From: Calliopum simillimum
Taxonomy: Eukaryota; Arthropoda; Insecta; Diptera; Lauxaniidae
Length of the DNA stretch: 64,000 nucleotides
Assembly: GCA_951812925.1 (NCBI GenBank)
Contig: OX638370.1
Coordinates: 49,603,948-49,667,947, forward strand
Direction: 5' to 3'
A program made the position numbers and the translations under genes. This document shows positions 56,280 to 64,000 of this stretch, piece after piece. Below the pieces are notes generated by a model. The model searched no databases. It had not been told where the DNA came from and was given only the letters and a program-made list of their open reading frames with translations. Position 1 is the first letter of the stretch, and the number at the start of each line of letters is the position of its first letter.

Positions 56280-59200
56280 CTTCAAAGGATCATAACTCAG
56301 AAAGGCATCATTGGTATGTGCCGTAATATATGCTATATAATTTTTCGTGCTTTTTGGTAAGAAAGAGGCGCCGCAATTGTACAGACATTTTTTCTCCTTA
56401 AAGATATTACGTCATGCTGCTTCCTTACATATCATTTTATACCCTACACGCAGGGTGTATGAACTTTGGAATAGGAAACTGCATTTGAATATCAAAAAAC
56501 TGTGAAAGAATAATGAGGATATTACCGTCTTGAAGATGTTAGTGCGAACTTAACTTTTAAACGGTTTATAATTTTTACTCTTTAGCAAAGCAAAAGATAA
56601 CACAATTTTTTTAAAATAGAAAATTTTGATTCCGAAATAACTTTTGAACTAAGGGTGGACAAAGAAATATAAAGAGTGGATAAACATAAGCCTTTGATGG
56701 CGTATCGAACTAAATAAAAATTTCCAATCTATTTGATTTTTTTGCCGCCAGGTTCACGGTCCTTTAGGAACTAAATTTTTAAATATCTTTTAAAGTAAGG
56801 GTAGATAAAAGATAAAAACAGGCTTATATTCATGAACGCTTACTATACATTCATATACAACAGGTTCTTCGAAAAAACAGTTTTTTTTTTAAATTTTTTG
56901 AAAATTCAATATATCGTGACTTATCTCATACAAGAACACTAACGAAATTTTTAAAAAACAAGAACATTAACGACAACAACAATACCACCAAAACCAATAA
57001 CAACAACACGAACACAAACAGCAACAATACTTGGACTAAGCTTGGATTTGGATATATCGAGGACTTGACTTGATCCCTAAAAATTTAAGATCTCAATTTC
57101 TCGAAAACGAAGCGATATATAAAAAAATTTCATTTAATTTTTTTTGACTTATTTTGTATTGATTTACAAAAAAACATCATCAATTCGAGAGTCCACGGAA
57201 ATCAAAGTCGTACCCTTCTTGAACCAAATACATGGATCAAATCGCACTCAAATCGTAACGCAAACTTGCGCAGCTAATTGTGCGACTCAGTAATCATTAT
57301 GATTTCCGAAGAATTCAAATGCTGGCAATTCGCTTTCTTCAAATAATTGAAATTGTTCGCTTTATTCAGCATTTTAATTTAGTCATTTGGCCAAATCTCA
57401 TCAACTTCAAAAATCGGTCAAATTATTTGAGACTGCGTTCATTATATGCATCTGTGGCATTTTGACAAAACAACCTAACTCGCAATTGGCAACTTTTCAG
57501 CCGAGCTAAAATACATGTTAATTGCTTGGCAGTAATGTGGCTGAATTTCGTTGATCCAGAGTTGAATCTACCTTTCAATACATTTTTACTAAGCTTCAAC
57601 TGTCAGCTGTCAAATTATTTTCTTATTTTGGTTAGCAACATATCACTGCTCGAATAGCGCTAAGTTCAAATCTTGCGTGAATTATGGAACACACTTATAT
57701 CTCTGGAACTAGAAACCATAGAGATATGGTGATTATACCACTTATATACGACTTATATCTCTGGAACTAGAAACCATAGAGATATGGTGATTATACCAAA
57801 AGAACCGTATTTAAATTTTATATATATGGCTAGAATCGTCAAAAGTCCATAGATATGTATGAAGCACACAAAATTGCCCAAGTGCACAAATGGGAAACTT
57901 CCGCGTTTAAATGAAAACCCTTAAATATTTTATTCAATTCCACAAAATTTTAAAGCTATTGTTCCTTTATTTTTGTGTTTGTAATACCTGTAAACTTGAA
58001 TGCCGGTTGGCGACAGGAACAACTTTTATAGTGTCGTTGCAATTGAGAAAAAGCACTAAAGAACACACCAAGCACTAACTCGCTATTTGTTCGAGTATCA
58101 TTTTTGAAAAAGCACCAAATCTGGTGGAAAAAGCACAAAGTTGGCATCACTGCTTTTTTGGTTAATATGATGGCATCATTGGTATGTACCGTAATATATG
58201 CTATATAATTTATTCTCGCTTTTTGGTAAGAAAGAGGCGCCACAATTGTGTAGGCATTTTTTCTCCTTAAAGATATTACGTCATGCTGCTTCCTTACATA
58301 TAATTTTATACTCTACACGCAGGGTGAACGAACTTCAGAACTTTGTGCGATTTGTGAAGTTGATGAAATTTGGCCAAATATCTAAATTTAAATGCTGAAT
58401 AAAGCAACTTTTCAGCCGAGCTAAAATACCTTTTAATTGCTTCCAGAGTTGAATCTCCTCTTTCAATACATTTTTACTAATCCTCAACTGTCAGCTGTCA
58501 AATTATTTTCTTATTTTGGTTAGCAACACATCACTGCTCGAATAGCGCTAAGTTCAAATCTTGCGTGAATTATGGAACACACTTATATCTCTGGAACTTG
58601 GTGATTATCGAATAGCGCTAAGTTCAAATCTTGCGTGAATTATGGAAAACACTTATATCTCTGGAACTTTTATATTTATGGTTAGAATCGTGCAGAATTG
58701 TCTTATCTCGAGTTAAGGAAACTTCCGCGTTTAGATGAAACGCCTTAAATATTTTAATCAATTCCACAAAATTTTTAAAGCTATTGTTCCTTTATTTTTG
58801 TGTTTGCAATACCTGTAAATTTGAGTGCCAGTTCGCGATAGGAACAACTTTTACAGTGTCGTTACAATTGAGAAAAAGCACTAAAGAACACACCAAGCAC
58901 TAACTCACAATTTGTTCGAGTATCATTTTTGAAAAAGCACCAAATCTGGTGGAAAAAGCACTAAGTTGGCATCACTGCTTTTTTGGTTAATATGATGGCA
59001 TCATTGGTATGTGCCGTAATATATGCTATATAATTTTTTCGCGCTTTTTGGTAAGAAAGAGGCGCCATATGTAAGCATTATTTCTCTTTAAAGATATTAC
59101 GTCATGCTGTGAAAGAATAATGAGGATATTACCGTCTTGAAGATGTTAGTGCGAACTTAACTTTTAAATGGTTTATAATTTTTACTCTATAGCAAAGCAA

Positions 59201-59953
59201 GAGATAACACAATTTTTTTAAAATAGAAAATTTTGATTCCGAAATAACTTTTGAACTAAGGGTGGACGAACAAAAATAAAGGGTGGATAAACATAAGTCT
59301 TTGACGGCGTATCGAACTAAATAAAAATTTCCAATCTATTGGATTTTTTTTGGCGCCAGGTTCACGGTCTCTTAGGAACTAAATTTTTAAATATCTTTTA
59401 AAGCAATGGTAGATAAAAGGTAAAAATAGGCTTATATTCATGAACACTCTCTAGACATTCCTATACAGCACGATCTTCGAAAAAAAACCTTTTTTTTTTG
59501 AAAATTTTTTGAAAATTCAATATTTTTGTTTGAAAAAAACTTTTAAACTAAAGGTGAACAAACAAAACTAAAGGGTGGATAAACATAAGCACACGATGGA
59601 CAAACGAACAAGATAAAAATTTTAAATTTTTCCCGAATTTTTGGCGTCAAGTTCACAGTTCCTCACGAACTAAGTTTTTTAATATCTTTTGAACCAAGGG
59701 TGGACAAACAAAAATAAAGGGTGGACAAACATGGACATTCCTTGGACAATCTATTGGAATAGGTTTTTTTAAAAATTTCGAAATTTTTGGCGCTAGCGTG
59801 AAGTTAGCGCCAAAACTTATTTTTTGAATAATTTTTGAACTAAGGGTGGACAAACGAAAAAAAAGGGTGGATAAACGTGGACATTCCTTGGACAAACCTT
59901 TAAAATAGTCTTTTTTAATTTTCCCGACTTTTGGGCGCTAACTTCACGTAGCC
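56280..59953. repeat. Rearranged right arm of the 8.9-kb element
   Basis: Three runs contain the outer-arm block GGCATCATTGGTATGT(G/A)CCGTAATATATGC: at 56306, 58170 and 58995. The last run extends to the terminus at 59953. The inner-arm copy (57035-57810) includes TTTGGATATATCGAGGACTT, the mirror of 53060-53085. A (AAC)n-like stretch lies at 56970-57030. Confidence 0.7.
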
Positions 59954-59962
59954 GGTAATGTT

Positions 59963-61314
59963 TCACAAAAATTTTGCCACTAAGAAAATTTTTCGCGGAA
60001 GAACATACCCAATGAATACGGTCATACACGGTGGCTTAAAACACTTTTTAAATCACTTTTTATTATTATTAGTGATAAACTTTCACTATAAAAACTCCGA
60101 AAAATAAAAATTTAATTAGAGCGCATAAAAAACTAAGCCGTCAAATTTCAGTGTTTCAGATCACAACAAATAAAATATTAAACTATAATATATAGTTTTT
60201 GTAATTATATCAATAATCCGGTCGATTTTTAATTTAGGTGAATAATTTCTGGCTTTTTTTGTTTGTTTTATCTTTGTATTTAGTTGAACCCTCCATAAAT
60301 GACTACTGAGTTATGCATTATTACTTTTTATTTTAAGTCAATTGCTTTGTTGCAATTAGATCATGAAATTTCAAAAGGACACAGTAAAAATGGGACATTA
60401 CATACGTAACCGGAAAGTATTCGACTCTTGCATTTTTTTAAAATATTTTTATAAAATTTTCAATTTTCAAAACTAAATTGCTGTTTTTATCAATAATAAT
60501 ACTCTTCGCTTTTTTTAAAAAAATTTTGGAAAAAACTTTAATGTATTTGGCAAATTTTAAGAGTAATGGGCGTGATAACAAATTTTGGGAACTGCATTTT
60601 TCGCGTACATACGCGTCCAGTGTCGGATCCAATGGGCTCCCCTCTTAAAACCAAGTGACTACATTTTTTTTAAAATTATATTTTAAGATTTTAAAACATT
60701 GTGTTATTACCTAGAAATGTAATCAATCGGCCCCTCCTCTTGACAATGCTAAATTCGCCACTGTACGCGTCGTCTATTTCTTAAAAGAACATGTTTTTTG
60801 CATTAATTAATCTTAAATAGCTAAATTTTTGCATTTCTTTACTTACTTTGAAGTTTGAGCCAAAAACGCTGTCAAATATATTATTACGTCATAGTTATGT
60901 TACCGTTGCCAGATTAGGGACTTGAAGCCTACATTTAGAGATGTTTTCTGCTTTTGAACTCAAAATTTTTTTTTTTTTTGTTTAAGTTAATCTGAAACAC
61001 AATATTTTCGCATTGTTTTTTTTTTCTGTATTTTTTTTAAATTTTTAATTATGTATTCAATTTGGAAAGAAATTTGTACATATTTTATTTAAATATTTTG
61101 ACACAAAAACAAATGAAGATATGTATGTATTGATATTTTTTTCAAATAAATACAGGATTGGGGTTTTTGTATAACTTTTCAGGGATGGATGAGAAAAAAA
61201 AAAAAAGAAAAAAATACGTTGATCTGGTAACACCTCATTATGTCATCGTCAGCCAATCAAAATCATTTAAAATTAAATATTATCTGATTGGTGTTTGATT
61301 TAATATAGCGGAAA
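59963..61314. other. Non-coding; one dispersed repeat
   Basis: 60186-60352 is a direct copy of 45510-45652. AT-rich elsewhere, with T-runs near 60968 and 61018 and an A-run near 61196. No gene seen. Confidence 0.4.
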
Positions 61315-62262
61315 ACATATGAAAAGAAGAACAAGACCTAACCATGTACCTCACGTTGTCGTATTTACAGTGAAATTACCAAATTAATGGTTACAGTGAA
61401 TCGACAGTAATGCAGTTGATTTTACAACCTCATTTTTCCCTGAGTGTATCTAAATATATCCGGAATTCTTTGATAGTGTTATTACTCCAATTTTAGAATG
61501 GGCAGACGATGTGATCTATTTTTTTTTTAATTTTTTAATTATCAAAAAAGTGAGTGAACGAGCAGTAAAATATTCGTAGCTGCCAAAAGTTTAGTTAATT
61601 AGTTTTTCCTCTCCAAAATTTTTTCAAATATACTAACACAATTTTTTTACTCCTTTAGAGGGCTCCCATACAAAATGCGTCCGTGGATTACGGTTTTTTT
61701 TTTTTGCAATAAACAGTTGCACTTAATGCTTTGGTTTGCTTACGTTCGCTTTATTTCTTGCCTCAAAACTGAATCGAATGTGCAACAAAAATTATTAGTA
61801 TCAGCTGTTGGCATTTAGGAAATATTTTACATCATGGTTGAATTACCCTGGTTGCAGCGATAACAAATGCTGCTTCTTCTTATAATTTTTAAACTACGAA
61901 AATGTCAAAATTCTTTGTTTTGATTCTAGTCTTTTGATAGATAGCAAGGCAAGATGCAGGGAATATTTTTTTTTATTTTGACAACTTGCCATAACCATTG
62001 TTATTGAATCATGATTTTACATTACTCAATCGATGCAAATACGGCCGAGATAGTCCTCCATACAAAGGACGGAATTTTCGCGGTTTGAATGTGTCCCCGT
62101 AATAACAAACCTATACATACGTTCCAATTCCTACACTCAGGGAAAAATGTGATTGTAAAATCAACTGCTTTACTGTCGATTCACTGTAACCATTAATTTG
62201 GTAAGTTCACTGTAAATACGACAACGTGACGTACATGGTTAGGTCTTGTTCTTTTTTTCATA
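61315..62262. repeat. Inverted repeat with 130-bp arms
   Basis: 61315-61447 (CATATGAAAAGAAGAACAAG...TTTTTCCCTGAGTGTA) and 62144-62262 (CACTCAGGGAAAAATG...CTTGTTCTTTTTTTCATATG) are inverted copies. The clean end ACACTCAGGG faces inward, so these may be two facing ends of one transposon family rather than the arms of one element. Confidence 0.5.
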
Positions 62263-62353
62263 TGCATTCTATACATGTAGCACGTCACAAGTGTCGTAAC
62301 TCTTGCAAATTTCAAAGAAAACGTGTGCGAGTGGTGCCGAAAAAAAAAGTAAA

Positions 62354-62455
62354 ATGGATAATACCGAAGAGTACGAGGATGCTGAATACCTAACCATTGA
62401 AGAAGAAATCGATCCGGATGATGAACTTCAGGAACTTTTAAAAGTTTTTAAATAG
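62354..62455 (+). CDS. Short acidic ORF, unassigned
   Basis: 33 codons: MDNTEEYEDAEYLTIEEEID, then PDDELQELLKVFK and TAG. The start context AAAATGG is good and the codons are richer in G and C than the flanks. Fourteen of the first 27 residues are Asp or Glu. It follows the inverted repeat at 62144-62262, so it could be the start of a transposon or host gene whose next part is broken or spliced. A frame one base over (62457-62590, LPHWNVGTFEICEIIIHTVA) is open. I do not recognise it. Confidence 0.3.
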   Translation: MDNTEEYEDAEYLTIEEEIDPDDELQELLKVFK

Positions 62456-62801
62456 GAAAATTTGTTTGCCCCATTGGAATGTAGGTACATTTGAAATTTG
62501 TGAAATAATCATACACACTGTAGCGGCCACACGTAACATCCAACTTTTCATTAAGGTCGGGCACAACCTTTTTTTGTGGATATGTTCGTAGTTCAAACAA
62601 AATAATGACGGACCATGAAAATGTGGATTGTTCAGTGTAATAAAAGAATGGTTGAATGCAATTCCGGTGAGCGATCTGCCTTTCCGATTCTGACAGCGAC
62701 ACAACGAGGTTGTGCAAACAAATTCAAGCATTAAATTTTTAAGAAAGTTAGTTTTTAAAAGAAAAAGGAGAATATAACGAAACCGGCAACAACGCACACC
62801 A

Positions 62802-63027
62802 GATTGCAGAGTAATTTAATAACATTAATTTGTCGAGCGCCATTGGACTTACGGCCAACTTAAACTTTAGTGCTACAGGGGCAATGGAGCACTCCTTTCT
62901 GCGCACCGATTCTGGCCTGCTCAACATGCGTTCATCAATACCTACAGCACGACACATTTCAAAAGACTTGGTGAGATTTTTTGTTAAAAAAAAATCGATT
63001 TATTCAACTACGATACAAAAGTTTTGA
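62802..63027 (+). other. Possible exon or relic ORF, strand uncertain
   Basis: Plus strand reads SSAIGLTANLNFSATGAMEH, then FLRTDSGLLNMRSSIPTARH, then ISKDL at a GTGAGA donor-like site (62970). The minus strand is also open over the same bases (MCRAVGIDERMLSRPESVRR...). GC content is higher than in surrounding sequence. No clean acceptor was found, since a stop at 62811 lies between the best AG and the frame. Function unknown. Confidence 0.25.
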
Positions 63028-63029
63028 AA

Positions 63030-63720
63030 TGCTGTAAAGAAAAGTAAAAAGAAAAAAAAAAAGCTAAGCTATGATGAAAAGAAAGAAAAAAAGTTTAATT
63101 AAGACCTGAAAAGAAAGCTTCGCACAAAAAATAAAAGAAAACTGTTAAATTAAGACCTAAAAAAATAAAAAGCTAAGCTACGCTGAAAACAAAAGAAAAA
63201 TGTAAAACTAAGACCTGAAAAGAAAGAAAAAACGTTAAATTTCGCTAAAAATAAAAGAAGAATGTTAAATTAAGGTGCTATGAAAAGAAAAAAATATTAG
63301 TTCAATAATGTGCTGAAAAGAAAGAAAAAAGGTTAAGCTGCGCTAAAAAGAAAAGAAAAAATATTATATTAAGAACCTGAAAAGAAATAAAAAGAATAGT
63401 TAGGATTTGCTAAAATAATGTTAAATTAAGGTATCCTAAAAAAAAATAAAAAAATTAGTTAAGTAATGTACCAAAAAAAAAAGATAAGGTTAATTATGTT
63501 TTCCTAAAAAGAAAGAAAAAAAGTTAATTACCTGAAAATAAAGATAAAAAGTTAATTAATTATCTAAAAAGAAAGAAAACAAATGATTAACAGTGACCTA
63601 TAAAGAAAGAAAAATAAAAAATTAGATTAGCTAAAATTTAAGAATTTATGATCAAGAAAAATTTAATTTTAAAGAATAGGCTGTTCCGAGAAGTAAAAAA
63701 TAAAAAAATACAAAGGTTTG
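63030..63720. repeat. Purine-rich quasi-repeat
   Basis: A 690-bp tract dominated by A and G on the plus strand, with loose repeats of AAAAGAAAGAAAAA and GTTAAATTAAGACCTGAAAA at irregular spacing of about 45-60 bp. No ORF. It could form triplex or A-tract bends, or be decayed satellite. Confidence 0.55.
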
Positions 63721-64000
63721 TAATAAGTTTTTTTTTTTTTGCGTGCGGATTTCTTTGAAGAAAAATCTAGATTTAAAAAGAAAGGCTAGAAGTTGACAGC
63801 TAATGAAAAAATTCAGGAACTAAAATTTGGCGCCAGGTATTAGATTCGAGTTAGTAAGCGAAAAAGTTAAGAAAACCAAAATCTGGAAACAAAAAACAGT
63901 GAAATCAGCAAAAAAAGAAAAGAAAAACCTAAAAATAGAAAGAAGATTAAAAAAATGATTAACTAAAAACTTATAAATGCATGCCCTATAAATTGTAAAA
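63721..64000. other. A-rich continuation, nothing supported
   Basis: A-rich sequence with a T-run near 63730. GTTGACAGCTAATG and TTTGGCGCCAGG occur near 63793-63838 without a recognisable context. Confidence 0.3.

Larger units (their letters stand above)
51008..59953. mobile_element. 8.9-kb MULE-like element with long inverted arms and 9-bp TSD
   Basis: The ends GGCTGCGTGAAGTTAGCGCC and the complement GGCGCTAACTTCACGTAGCC are flanked by GGTAATGTT at 50999-51007 and 59954-59962. The left arm (51008 to about 53105) matches the right side in inverted orientation, but the right side has been rearranged: outer-arm sequence occurs there three times (56280-56930, 57810-58310, 58430-59953) around one inner-arm copy (57035-57810). 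The unique centre holds a broken transposase (53354-54549, minus), a DINE-like fragment and a MITE. Long arms and a 9-bp duplication fit Mutator-like elements; the transposase motifs agree. Confidence 0.7.

Noticed and set aside
62438..62797. 119-codon minus-strand ORF
   Set aside because: Two minus frames and one plus frame are all open here; none shows a domain I recognise, so I could not choose a strand.
1..64000. tRNA or rRNA genes
   Set aside because: No cloverleaf with A/B-box motifs or conserved rRNA core was seen on either strand by eye; a covariance-model search would be needed to be sure.

Overview
The window looks like AT-rich euchromatin from a higher (cyclorrhaphan) fly, plausibly a tephritid fruit fly. 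The evidence is introns with GTAAGT donors, DINE-1/Helentron tails, a DD41D (rosa-type) mariner, and LOA/I-type and BEL/Pao retroelements. I see no bacterial genes, rRNA, tRNA or CRISPR. Almost everything is transposon, much of it nested.

Host gene. Two short minus-strand exons fit the 5' end of a glycerol-3-phosphate acyltransferase of the GPAT3/4 type. Exon 1 (32752-32889) carries the start codon and a membrane segment and ends at a GTAAGT donor. Exon 2 (536-769) is a 78-codon exon between a pyrimidine-rich TTTCACAG acceptor and a second GTAAGT donor. Both boundaries are phase 0. If the pairing is right, 770-32751 is a single intron of about 32 kb filled with transposons, and the remaining exons lie to the left of the window.

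Intron (770-32751), left to right: a TA-flanked 2.4-kb inverted-repeat element; a CACGGTG foldback element; a broken LINE split by a MITE; a mariner interrupted by a 1.5-kb palindrome; a Ty3/Gypsy remnant split by a Helentron with a 142-bp tandem array; hairpins and small MITEs; a dead DD41D mariner in a DINE-like repeat; a LINE 3' end; a BEL/Pao retrotransposon whose leader holds a 1.66-kb Tc1-type palindrome; and more Helentron and MITE debris.

Upstream side (33000-64000): a PIF/Harbinger-like MITE, then a minus-strand hAT (ZMYM1-like) gene split by a Transib element (TIR CACAATG, TSD TGGCG, RAG1-like C-terminal fragment) and by a second CACGGTG foldback. Next is a second PIF-like MITE that contains a mariner that contains a TAA-flanked palindrome. 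A nearly full-length but dead minus-strand LINE with RNase H follows. Then comes an 8.9-kb element with long inverted arms, a 9-bp target duplication and a broken MULE-like transposase (51008-59953). The last 4 kb hold an inverted repeat, two short unassigned ORFs and a purine-rich quasi-repeat.

The strongest signals are the number of elements built as near-complete palindromes, the long-armed MULE-like element, the Transib-in-hAT insertion, and several insertions whose target duplications can be confirmed inside the window from empty sites or restored reading frames. No element here appears able to make a full transposase or reverse transcriptase. Superfamily names rest on motifs, termini and target duplications read by eye.
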